Positions 52,767 to 60,604 of a stretch of DNA of 64,000 bases are shown one piece after another. The translations under genes were made by a program, and so were the position numbers. Every line of letters begins with the position of its first letter. The first letter of the stretch is position 1. The notes beneath the pieces are model-generated. The model was not told the origin of the DNA. It was given only the letters and a program-made list of their open reading frames with translations, and did no database searches. The stretch comes from Microlunatus sagamiharensis (GTDB taxonomy: Bacteria; Actinomycetota; Actinomycetes; Propionibacteriales; Propionibacteriaceae): assembly GCF_900105785.1 (NCBI RefSeq), contig NZ_LT629799.1:4092001-4156000 (forward strand), read 5' to 3'.

Positions 52767-53860
52767 CCGGGGACCGGCGGGGTCTCGAGGACGTCGAGGA
52801 CGTCGGCCAGCACCGGGGCGACCTGGACGTCGACGGTCCAGGACTCCTCCTCGTGGGCGCAGCGCAGCTCGTCGCCGGAGGCGAGCGGCGCCCCGCAGCG
52901 CGGGCAGTGCACCGTCCACGCGGGGTGGATCCGATGCCGGCGCCGCCCGACCGGTGCGGCGTTGATCGTGTTCGGGCCCCAGAAGACGCCGACGGTCGCG
53001 GTCCCGACGGCCATGGCCACGTGGCGCGGGCCGGAGTCGTTCGCGAGCACCACGTCGCTGTCCTCGAGCAGGTCGACCAGCGCGCCGAGCGGCATCCGGT
53101 CGGCCACCGAGGTGACGAGCGGGCTGGCGGCCGTCGCCACGATCTGCTCCGCCGCGGGCAGGTCGCTCGCGTCGCCCACCACGACGACCTCGACGCCCCG
53201 CTCCGCCAGGGCCTTCGCCACCGCCGCGAACCGGCTCGACGGCCACCGGCGCCGCGGGTCGGTGGCGCCGGGGTGCACGACCAGGCGCGGGCGCACGCCG
53301 GGACGGGGGCGGCGGTTGGCCCGGCCGCGCAGGCGCGCTTCCAGCTGCACGGCCGGCGCCCCGGCCAGCGCGGCGACCTCGAGCCAGCGCTGGGTCTCGT
53401 GCTGGTGGTAGCGGTAGGGCACCACGCGCTCGAGCGCCGGCGCACCCGGCGCGGCGGTGCCGATCGTGTGCCGGGCCCCGAGCCGCAGCAGGAACGGGTT
53501 GGAGTTGCCGCCGCCGCCGTGGGCCTGGACAGCCAGGTCGTACGCCTGCGCCCGCGCCCGGGCGCAGAAGGCCTCGGTCGCCGCGGCGTCGACCTCGAGG
53601 CCGGGGCCGGTCTCGCGGACGCCGGGGTGCACGGGCAGCACCTCGACCGCGGTGAAGGGCGCGGGCCGGTCGCCGAGCAGGGCGACGTGCGAGGGCATCC
53701 CGAGCAGGGTGACCTCGGCCCCGGGGTACGCGGCCAGCAGCGACTCGACCGCCGGCAGGACGAACATCAGGTCGCCGATCCCGCGCCCGCGGAGCACGGC
53801 GATGCGGCGGACGTCGTCGAAGCGCGGTCCGAGGTCGCCGACGAGCACGGGCGAGGGCAC
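52763..53860 (-). CDS. GT9 glycosyltransferase with C-terminal zinc-ribbon-like segment, copy 3
   Basis: A 365-residue GT9 protein starting at GTG 53860. N-terminal IAVLRGRGIGDLMFVLPAVESLL; donor site LVVHPGATDPRRRWPSSRFAAV, VVVVGDASD and VVLANDSGPRHVAMAVGTATVGVFWGP (in parts). After the donor domain comes HCPRCGAPLASGDELRCAHEEE, whose two CxxC/CxH-like pairs look like a small metal site not needed by WaaC/WaaF. First gene of its operon, facing the DedA gene. Confidence 0.88.
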   Translation of the reverse strand: MPSPVLVGDLGPRFDDVRRIAVLRGRGIGDLMFVLPAVESLLAAYPGAEVTLLGMPSHVALLGDRPAPFTAVEVLPVHPGVRETGPGLEVDAAATEAFCARARAQAYDLAVQAHGGGGNSNPFLLRLGARHTIGTAAPGAPALERVVPYRYHQHETQRWLEVAALAGAPAVQLEARLRGRANRRPRPGVRPRLVVHPGATDPRRRWPSSRFAAVAKALAERGVEVVVVGDASDLPAAEQIVATAASPLVTSVADRMPLGALVDLLEDSDVVLANDSGPRHVAMAVGTATVGVFWGPNTINAAPVGRRRHRIHPAWTVHCPRCGAPLASGDELRCAHEEESWTVDVQVAPVLADVLDVLETPPVPG

Positions 53861-53954
53861 GGTCGGTCATGCTAGGCCTGCTGCGGCACCCGGACCGCGT
53901 CTGCGACGTTGTGCTCTGCGACGTCCGCCCGGGCGCGCGGACGTGAGGAGTGCG

Positions 53955-54608
53955 GTGACCCAGGTCGTCGACCTGCTCCTCCGGCTGCCGGTGTGGCTGG
54001 TCCTGCTGGCGGCGTTCGCGCTGCCCGCCGTCGAGGCCTCCGCCTTCGTCGGGCTCGTGGTGCCGGGGGAGACGGCGGTGTTCGTCGCCGGCGTCGTGGC
54101 CCACGGGGGCCGCCTCGACCTGGCCGCGGTGATCGCGGCGGCCGCGGCCGGGGCCGTCCTCGGCGACCAGGTCGGCTTCCGCCTCGGGCGTCGCTTCGGC
54201 CCGGGGCTGGTGGGCCGGCTCCCGGCGCGCCTGCAGGACCGGGCGGGGCGGGTGACGACGCTCGTCGCGCGGCGCGGGCCGTGGGCGGTCCTGCTCGGCC
54301 GCTGGACCGCGCTGCTCCGCGCGCTCGTGCCCGGCGTCGCCGGGGCGAGCGGCATGGGGACCCGACCCTTCACCGTGACCAACGTCGTCGGCGGCACCAC
54401 CTGGGCCGCCGTGGTCGCGGCGCTCGGCTTCGGGGCCGGGGCGGCGTACGCGTCGGTGCTCCGGCGGGTCGACCACGCCAGCGAGGTCGCGCTGGGGGGC
54501 GTGGTCGTGCTCGTGGTCGTGGGCGTGCTCGTGCGGCGGGTCCTGCGGCGGCGCCGGCCGGGTGCGGGCGGCCCGGAGGAGCCGGCGGAGGCCGCGACCG
54601 AGGTGTGA
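53955..54608 (+). CDS. DedA-family membrane protein
   Basis: A 217-residue SNARE-associated/VTT-domain protein with several helices. Family motifs: GLVVPGETAVFVAG, GDQVGFRLGRRFG and GRWTALLRALVPGVAGASGM, followed by a C-terminal helix. Some DedA proteins have recently been shown to return undecaprenyl phosphate across the membrane. The start is GTG 53955 with AGGAG close upstream; GTG 53943 would add four residues. It sits beside uppP and the heptosyltransferases, fitting a lipid-carrier role. Confidence 0.88.
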   Translation: MTQVVDLLLRLPVWLVLLAAFALPAVEASAFVGLVVPGETAVFVAGVVAHGGRLDLAAVIAAAAAGAVLGDQVGFRLGRRFGPGLVGRLPARLQDRAGRVTTLVARRGPWAVLLGRWTALLRALVPGVAGASGMGTRPFTVTNVVGGTTWAAVVAALGFGAGAAYASVLRRVDHASEVALGGVVVLVVVGVLVRRVLRRRRPGAGGPEEPAEAATEV

Positions 54609-54727
54609 CCTAGGCCTCCCTCCCCGGTCTCCCACGGCGCGCGGGAGGCGGACCGTGGTCCGGAGTCCCGCGAGGCACGCCGTCAGGAGGCGGTCGGCCA
54701 CGCCCGTGACCCCTAGGCTTTCGCCCC

Positions 54728-55564
54728 GTGAACTTCTGGGAAGCCCTGGTCCTCGGCGTGGTCGAGGGCATCACCGAGTTCCTGCCCGTGTCGAGCACCG
54801 GGCACCTGACGATCGTCGAGAAGCTCTTCGGGCTGAGCATCGACGACCGGGGCGTCACCGCCTTCACCGCCGTCATCCAGGTCGGCGCGATCATCGCCTC
54901 GATCGTCTACTTCCGTGCCGACATCGTCCGGCTCGCCGGGGCGTGGTTCCGGGGGCTCGCGAACGCCGAGGCCCGCGAGCACCGCGACTGGAAGATGGCC
55001 TGGCTCGTGATCGCCGGGTCGGTCCCGATCGGGATCGTCGGCCTGCTGTTCAGCGACCTCATCACCGGGCCGCTGCGGAGCCTGTGGTTCGTGGTCGGCG
55101 GCCTCGTGGTGTGGAGCGTCGTCATGGTCCTCGCCGAGCGGCTGAGCCGGCAGGACCGCAGCGAGAAGGACCTGACCCTCGTCGACGCCCTCGTCGTCGG
55201 CGTCGTCCAGTGCCTCGCCCTCGTGCCCGGCGTCTCGCGCTCCGGCTCGACGATCAGCGCCGGCCTGCTGCGCAACCTCGACCGCGTCTCCGCCACCCGG
55301 TTGGCCTTCTTCCTGGCCATCCCCGCCCTCACGGCGGCCGGGATCTACGAGGCCGTCGGCAGCGCGGACGACATCGCCACGTCGGTCGGCTGGGCCCCGA
55401 CTCTCGTCGCCACCGTCGTCAGCTTCGTCGTCGGGTTCGCCTCCATCGCGTGGCTGCTGCGGATCGTGGCGAAGTTCCCGATCACCGTCTTCGTCGGCTA
55501 CCGCCTCGTGCTCGCCGCGGTCATCGCCGTCCTCCTGCTGACGGGCGTCGTCTCCGCCCGCTGA
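54728..55564 (+). CDS. uppP: Undecaprenyl-diphosphatase
   Basis: Removes a phosphate from undecaprenyl diphosphate so the carrier lipid can be reused in peptidoglycan and glycan assembly; loss raises bacitracin sensitivity. A 278-residue polytopic protein with both catalytic motifs: GVVEGITEFLPVSSTGHL near the N-terminus and VPGVSRSGSTIS near residue 175. Starts at GTG 54728. It lies between DedA and the second hldE, suggesting local supply of carrier for surface glycan export. Confidence 0.95.
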   Translation: MNFWEALVLGVVEGITEFLPVSSTGHLTIVEKLFGLSIDDRGVTAFTAVIQVGAIIASIVYFRADIVRLAGAWFRGLANAEAREHRDWKMAWLVIAGSVPIGIVGLLFSDLITGPLRSLWFVVGGLVVWSVVMVLAERLSRQDRSEKDLTLVDALVVGVVQCLALVPGVSRSGSTISAGLLRNLDRVSATRLAFFLAIPALTAAGIYEAVGSADDIATSVGWAPTLVATVVSFVVGFASIAWLLRIVAKFPITVFVGYRLVLAAVIAVLLLTGVVSAR

Positions 55565-55592
55565 GCCGGGCCGGCCTCGGCCACGGTCGAGC

Positions 55593-55616
55593 GCGGCGCA
55601 CGGAGCCGTGCGCCGC
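55593..55616 (+). terminator. Terminator hairpin after uppP
   Basis: A 10-bp GC stem (55593-55602 with 55607-55616, ending CGCACG/CGTGCG) closes on a GAGC loop, 29 bases after the uppP stop and before the separately initiated hldE copy 2. Confidence 0.7.
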
Positions 55617-55682
55617 CGGCAGTGAGCCGCCGCCGGGAACACAGAAGACATAGGTCGAGCCCGGACGGGGTAAGGAGGCGCC

Positions 55683-57176
55683 ATGCGTACGACTGGGTGG
55701 GAGGACGGCGGCCCCGAGCGGCTGCTCGGGCCGGAGCTGCCGTTGGTGCTGCGGGACCAGGCACCGCGGGTGACGGTGGTCGGCGACCCGATCCTCGACG
55801 GGTGGTGGCGCGGCCGCACGGAGCGGATGTCGCGCGAGGCCCCCGCCCCGGTGGTCGAGGTCTTCGAGCGCAAGCACGTCCCCGGCGGCGCCGCGAACAC
55901 GGCCGTGAACCTCGCCGCGCTCGGCGCCCGGGTCAGCATGGTCGGGGTCGCCGGCGACGACGAGGCCGGCCGGATGCTGCACAGCCTGCTCGAGGCGGCC
56001 GGGGTCGACGTGACCGGGCTGCTGCTCGACCCGGCGGTGCGCACGACGACCAAGGTGCGCATCGTCGGCGGCGAGCAGATCCTGCTGCGCGTCGACGAGG
56101 GCGTGGACGAGGCGCCGCCGGAGCACGTGCGCGACGCCGCGGCCCGGGCTGCCGAGGGGATCCTGCGCCGCAGCGACGCCGTCGTGGTGTGCGACTACGG
56201 CTCCGGCCCGTCACCCGCGCTGGTCGAGGTCCTGCAGGCCGAGCGCCCGCCGCTCCTCGTGGTCGACGCGCACGACCCGGCGCCCTGGGCGGTGGTGGCC
56301 CCGGACCTGGTGACGCCCAACGCGCGCGAGGCCTTCGGCCTGCTCGACCGCACGCCGCCGCTGGCCGCCCGGGTGGAGGCCGTGCACGCCGCCGCGCCCG
56401 CGCTCCTCGACCGCACCGGCGCCGCCCAGGTCGTCGTCACCCTCGACGCCGAGGGCGCGGTCCTGCTCGACCGGACCGGGGTGGTGCACCGCACGACGGC
56501 GCGTCCCGTCCTCGACAAGCAGGCCGCCGGCGCGGGGGACACGTTCGTCGCCGCGCTGACGCTGGCTCGGGCCGGCGGGGTGGAGCTGCCCGCCGCCCTT
56601 GAGCTCGCCCAGGCCGCGGCGGACGTCGTCGTGCACCGCTCGGGGACCTCGGTCTGCACCGCCGACGACCTCGCCGAGCATCTCGGGCGCACCTCCGAGC
56701 GGGTCCTGCCCGCCGCCGAGCTCGCGCTGCGCATCAAGGCCGAGCGCGACGCCGGCCGCCGGGTCGTGCTGACCAACGGCTGCTTCGACGTCCTGCATCG
56801 CGGCCACACGACCTCGCTCGCCCAGGCGGCGCGCCTCGGCGACCTGCTCGTCGTGGCCGTGAACAGCGACGACTCCGTACGCCGCCTCAAGGGCCCGCAG
56901 CGTCCGATCAACACCGAGGCCGACCGGGCCGGGGTGCTCGCGGCGCTCAGCTGTGTCGACTACGTGACGGTCTTCGAGACCGACACGCCGATCCCGCTGA
57001 TCGAGCTGCTGCGCCCCGACGTCTACGCCAAGGGCGGCGACTACACGCCCGAGATGATGGCGGAGACGCCGGTGGTCCGCGCGTACGGCGGAGAGGTGCG
57101 CATCCTCGACTTCGTGCCCGCCCGCTCGACGACCGACGTGGTCACGCGGATCCAGAGCATGGTGCCGCCGGCCTGA
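55683..57176 (+). CDS. hldE: Bifunctional heptose-7-phosphate kinase / heptose-1-phosphate adenylyltransferase (copy 2)
   Basis: A 497-residue fusion closer to the classic HldE form than copy 1. The PfkB domain has VTVVGDPILDGWWRGRTERMS, PGGAANTAVNLAALG, and the catalytic AAGAGDTFVAALT; the nucleotidyltransferase has TNGCFDVLHRGHTTSL, VAVNSDDSVRRLKGPQRPI and KGGDYTPEMM. A strong AAGGAGG precedes ATG 55683. Together with gmhA and gmhB it completes synthesis of ADP-D-glycero-beta-D-manno-heptose. Having two differing copies 8 kb apart suggests separate control or a specialised second substrate. Confidence 0.93.
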   Translation: MRTTGWEDGGPERLLGPELPLVLRDQAPRVTVVGDPILDGWWRGRTERMSREAPAPVVEVFERKHVPGGAANTAVNLAALGARVSMVGVAGDDEAGRMLHSLLEAAGVDVTGLLLDPAVRTTTKVRIVGGEQILLRVDEGVDEAPPEHVRDAAARAAEGILRRSDAVVVCDYGSGPSPALVEVLQAERPPLLVVDAHDPAPWAVVAPDLVTPNAREAFGLLDRTPPLAARVEAVHAAAPALLDRTGAAQVVVTLDAEGAVLLDRTGVVHRTTARPVLDKQAAGAGDTFVAALTLARAGGVELPAALELAQAAADVVVHRSGTSVCTADDLAEHLGRTSERVLPAAELALRIKAERDAGRRVVLTNGCFDVLHRGHTTSLAQAARLGDLLVVAVNSDDSVRRLKGPQRPINTEADRAGVLAALSCVDYVTVFETDTPIPLIELLRPDVYAKGGDYTPEMMAETPVVRAYGGEVRILDFVPARSTTDVVTRIQSMVPPA

Positions 57177-57210
57177 CGGGCCGGCGGGCCGGCGGGCGCA
57201 CGATGGGGAG

Positions 57211-57405
57211 ATGAGCTCCTCGCGCAGACCCGCCCTCGTCGTGCCCGCCCTCGTGGGCCACACCGTCGTTACCGCCCTGGTGTGGCGCGACCTCGCACAC
57301 CGTCCGGACGCACGCGTGCGCGGCGGCAAGAACCTGTGGCGCACGCTGTCGGCGCTCAACACCGGCGGCGCGCTGGCCTACCTGCTCGTCGGCCGGCGCC
57401 GCTGA
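57211..57405 (+). CDS. Small membrane protein (PLDc_N-like)
   Basis: A 64-residue protein with two predicted helices; the end RGGKNLWRTLSALNTGGALAYLLVGRR (in parts) resembles the N-terminal membrane domain of cardiolipin synthases (RGPKWLW...NTLG...YFLFGRR), found alone in many actinobacterial short proteins. GGGGAG stands just before ATG 57211. No function known. Confidence 0.65.
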   Translation: MSSSRRPALVVPALVGHTVVTALVWRDLAHRPDARVRGGKNLWRTLSALNTGGALAYLLVGRRR

Positions 57406-57443
57406 CCCCGGGACCCGCGTGGAGCGGGCCCCGGGCGAGGGTG

Positions 57444-57607
57444 AGGTCGTGTCTCTCGGTTCCGGCGGGCGCTGGCGAGGCCCCGGCATCCCGACCGGCT
57501 GCGCCGTGCTCGCTCGGCGCAGCCCGCTGCGCTCTCGCTCGCCCGGCTTGCCGGGCCGGGCGCGGATGCCTCGCCAGCACCTGCCTGAGTCGAGAGACAC
57601 GACCTAG
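57444..57607. repeat. Long copy of the CGTGTCTCTC terminal-inverted-repeat element
   Basis: Left end AGGTCGTGTCTCTC (57444-57457) and right end GAGAGACACGACCTAG (57592-57607) are inverted. About 134 bases between them contain further inner inverted repeats, e.g. GCTGGCGAGGC and GCCTCGCCAGC. The last bases include the stop codon of the gene at 57604, exactly as the short copy at 29315-29371 includes the acs stop. Confidence 0.72.
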
Positions 57608-58719
57608 CGCGAGGCCGAGGGGGCCTCGGGCTCCGAGGTGTTGTCCCAGCGCAGCACCGCGGCGACGGGCTGGCCGTCGAGCGTCCCGCGGTGGGCGACC
57701 CGCACGTCGGCGTCGGTGAGCGCGGCCAGCGCCACGAGCACCTGGTCGGCGGGCAGCGCGTCGAGGGTGGTGACGGCACCGATCGAGAGGCCGGGCTGGT
57801 CGGCGGGGGTCACGCTCGTGCCGGCAGCCTCGGCCGGGTCGATCAGCAGGGTGTCGACCTGGCCGCGGACCAGCGCCTCGAGCACCTCGTCGACCCCCGA
57901 CGCGGCGCGCGAGCTCTTGCCCTGGGCCCGCTCGCCGAGACGCTGCTTGAGCTCCTCGAGCACGTGCAGCCCGGCGGTGACCGCCTGGCCGCGCAGGGCC
58001 TCGGTCACCTCCTCGGCGAAGGCCGCGTCGCCGCCGTCGGCGTTGCGGCGCCCGCCCTGGAGCTCGACGACCTCGGCGTCGAGGTGCGACAGCTTCTGAC
58101 GCAGCTCGCTCACCGCGTCGGGCTCGCCGCCGACCAGGACGAGGGAGGGGCCGCTGCGCACCTGGCGCTCGACCTCGGCCGCCACGGCGTCCGCGCTGCG
58201 CTTCCACTCCTCCTCGACCGAGCCCTCGCGGTTGTCGTCACCGGTCTTGTGGAGGAAGTTCGGGTCGCCCCCGGTCTCCTCCGCGCTGCGCTCCGGGCGC
58301 GCGGCCGCGTCGGCGTAGGTCTCGACGCTGCCGCCCTCGTGGTCGACACGGGCCAGCACGAACGGCGTCACCAGTGTCGCGTCGGCCAGCCACGGACCGA
58401 GGTCGGGCAGCGAGCCCCACGACGTCGACGGCTGCGGGCGACGGCCGCGGACCAGGGCCTGGAAGCCGACGCCGCGCTCGCTCGCCACGACGACCCGGGC
58501 GACCTCGCCGCCCTCGGAGGTGCTGGCCCCGAGCGCGGCCTGCAGGGCCTCCGCGACGGCGGCCGGGGCACCGGCGGCCACGAGGTCGTCGTGGGCGGCG
58601 CGGGCGGTCAGCGCGACGGCGTCGTCGCCGGCCTCGGCGACCCGGCTGACGTCGGCGTACGCGGTGGCGAAGGGACCGGGGTCGTTCGTGAGCAGCTGGG
58701 AGACGTCGGAGAGCTTCAT
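57604..58719 (-). CDS. Bacterial eRF1-like protein (baeRF / Vms1 family, Rv2629-like)
   Basis: A 371-residue protein of the bacterial archaeo-eukaryotic release-factor family. The N-terminal domain (MKLSDVSQLLTNDPGPFATAYADV) and the segment HKTGDDNREGSVEEEWKRSA match Rv2629-type members. The C-terminal part has an eL30-like fold (SSRAASGVDEVLEALVRGQVDTLLIDP, in parts). Relatives such as Vms1 release peptides from stalled ribosomes, and family members are linked to hypoxia and hibernation. The catalytic GxxQ motif is not clearly present. It starts at ATG 58719; the stop lies in the repeat element. Confidence 0.82.
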   Translation of the reverse strand: MKLSDVSQLLTNDPGPFATAYADVSRVAEAGDDAVALTARAAHDDLVAAGAPAAVAEALQAALGASTSEGGEVARVVVASERGVGFQALVRGRRPQPSTSWGSLPDLGPWLADATLVTPFVLARVDHEGGSVETYADAAARPERSAEETGGDPNFLHKTGDDNREGSVEEEWKRSADAVAAEVERQVRSGPSLVLVGGEPDAVSELRQKLSHLDAEVVELQGGRRNADGGDAAFAEEVTEALRGQAVTAGLHVLEELKQRLGERAQGKSSRAASGVDEVLEALVRGQVDTLLIDPAEAAGTSVTPADQPGLSIGAVTTLDALPADQVLVALAALTDADVRVAHRGTLDGQPVAAVLRWDNTSEPEAPSASR

Positions 58720-58826
58720 CCTCGCGACGCTACCCGCGGCAGCGGGGACCGGACGGGGACCTCGGGTGCGGGATGAGCCGGCCCGGGCCGGGGTAACGCC
58801 GCAGGGTGCCCAGTGGAGGAGGACAG

Positions 58827-60413
58827 GTGACCGACCGGATCTCGGAGGCGGCGCGCACGGTGTTCGGCCGCGAGCGGCTGCGTGCCGGCCAGCGCGAGGC
58901 CGTCGAGGCGCTGCTGGCCGGACGCGACGCGCTGCTCGTGCAACCGACCGGGGCCGGCAAGTCGCTGGCCTACCAGCTCGCGGCCGTGCTGATCGACGGC
59001 CCGACGCTCGTCGTCTCGCCGCTGCTCGCCCTGCAGCAGGACCAGACCGAGCACCTGGAGGCGTACGGGGGGCGGACGCGGGCGCGCCGGATCTCCTCGG
59101 CGGAGACGCCGAAGCAGCGCGAGGAGGCGCTCGAGGCGGCGGCGCGCGGCGAGGTGGAGTTCCTCTTCCTGGCCCCCGAGCAGCTGGCGAACGAGGCCGT
59201 GCACGCCGCGGTGTCGGCGCTGCGGCCGAGCCTGGTCGCCGTCGACGAGGCGCACTGCGTGTCGTCGTGGGGCCACGACTTCCGCCCCGACTACCTGCGC
59301 CTCGGCGAGCTGCTCGAGGGGATGGGTGCGCGCACGATCGCGATGACGGCGACGGCCTCGCTCCCGGTGCGCACCGACATCGTCGAGCGGCTGCACCTGC
59401 AGGACGTCTCCATCACCGTCGGTGGCGCGGCGCGCGAGAACATCGACCTGTCCGTCGAGCGCTGCCTCGACGAGCGCGACCAGGAGCAGCGCGTCGTCGC
59501 CGCGGTCGCGGGGCGCGAGGGGTCCGGGATCGTCTACGTGTCGACGCGCAAGGGGGCCGAGCGCTACGCCGCCCTCGTCGAGGAGGCCGGACGGAGCACC
59601 ACCTGCTACCACGCGGGCCTGGCCAAGAAGGCGCGCGAGGAGGCGCAGGCGGCGTTCATGGCCTCCGAGGTCGACGTCGTCGTCGCGACCTCGGCCTTCG
59701 GCATGGGCATCGACAAGCCTGACGTGCGCTGGGTCGTCCACGCCAACATCCCCGAGTCGCCCGACGAGTACTACCAGCAGGTGGGCCGGGCGGGCCGCGA
59801 CGGCGAGCCGTCGACCGGCACGCTGTTCTTCCGGCCCGAGGACCTCGCGCTGCGCCGCTTCCAGACCGTCGCGGTCCCCAAGCCGTCGGAGGTGAAGCGC
59901 GTCTTCGCCGCCCTGGCGACCCTGCCCGACGCGGGCCCGGCCGAGCAGGCCGAGGCCGCCGGGGTCAGCGCGCGCAAGCTCGCGAGGATCGCCAACCTGA
60001 TCGTGGAGGCCGGCGCGGAGGGCGAGACCGTCGGGGTCGACGAGGTGCGGGCCCGGGCCGAGGGCTACCAGACGCTGCAGCGATCGCGCGTCGACATGAT
60101 GCGCGGCTACGCCGAGACGCGGCGGTGCCGGCGCCAGTTCCTGCTGGCCTACCTCGGCGAGTCCGACACCCCGCGCTGCGAACGGTGCGACACGTGCCGC
60201 TCGGGAGCCGCGGCGGCCGAGGAGGAGCAGGCCGCGGCGGCGGCGCCGTCACCGTTCGAGCCGGAGCAGCGCGTCCGGCACGGGTCCTTCGGCGAGGGGA
60301 TAGTCATCAGCATCGAGGGCGACGAGCTGACCGTGCTGTTCGACGAGGTCGGCTACAAGCTGATGTCGGTGCCGACCGTCGTCGAGCACGACCTGCTGGA
60401 CGTGCTGGCCTGA
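58827..60413 (+). CDS. RecQ-like ATP-dependent DNA helicase with extra C-terminal domain
   Basis: A 528-residue superfamily 2 helicase. Motif 0 FGRERLRAGQREAVEALLAG, Walker A LVQPTGAGKSLAYQ, DEAH box VDEAHCVSSWGHDFRPDYLRLG, motif V VATSAFGMGIDKPDVRWVVH, motif VI YYQQVGRAGRDGEPS. The zinc-binding region ends CRRQFLLAYLGESDTPRCERC. No winged-helix or HRDC domain follows; instead an acidic linker leads to VRHGSFGEGIVISIEGDELTVLF (in parts), a Tudor-like domain resembling the PcrA/UvrD C-terminus that binds RNA polymerase. GGAGGAGG decides for GTG 58827 over GTG 58806. Confidence 0.88.
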   Translation: MTDRISEAARTVFGRERLRAGQREAVEALLAGRDALLVQPTGAGKSLAYQLAAVLIDGPTLVVSPLLALQQDQTEHLEAYGGRTRARRISSAETPKQREEALEAAARGEVEFLFLAPEQLANEAVHAAVSALRPSLVAVDEAHCVSSWGHDFRPDYLRLGELLEGMGARTIAMTATASLPVRTDIVERLHLQDVSITVGGAARENIDLSVERCLDERDQEQRVVAAVAGREGSGIVYVSTRKGAERYAALVEEAGRSTTCYHAGLAKKAREEAQAAFMASEVDVVVATSAFGMGIDKPDVRWVVHANIPESPDEYYQQVGRAGRDGEPSTGTLFFRPEDLALRRFQTVAVPKPSEVKRVFAALATLPDAGPAEQAEAAGVSARKLARIANLIVEAGAEGETVGVDEVRARAEGYQTLQRSRVDMMRGYAETRRCRRQFLLAYLGESDTPRCERCDTCRSGAAAAEEEQAAAAAPSPFEPEQRVRHGSFGEGIVISIEGDELTVLFDEVGYKLMSVPTVVEHDLLDVLA

Positions 60414-60479
60414 GCCGGGGGTGCGTGCCGGGCCGCGGCTAGGGCCTGCCGGCTGCGTCTGGCTCGGGTCCGGCCCGGG

Positions 60480-60542
60480 CGACCACTGGTCACTTGTGGT
60501 CGCCCAGCAGGCTGCGAGCGGCCCCCTGCTGACCAGTGGTCG
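60480..60542. repeat. Nested inverted repeat between convergent recQ-like and aldehyde dehydrogenase genes
   Basis: CGACCACTGGTCA (60480-60492) is inverted perfectly at 60530-60542. Inside, CAGCAGG pairs with CCTGCTG to give a second stem, so the unit can form one long hairpin with internal loops. It is a candidate two-way terminator. Confidence 0.7.
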
Positions 60543-60604
60543 ACCAGCGGGGAGAAGGGGAGGCACCCTTGCGCCGGCGTCGTCGGCGCGAGGGATGGTC
60601 CGGC

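Noticed and set aside
43150-57176. LPS core biosynthesis locus
   Set aside because: The genes resemble those of LPS core, but no lipid A or Kdo genes are present and the other content is clearly actinobacterial.
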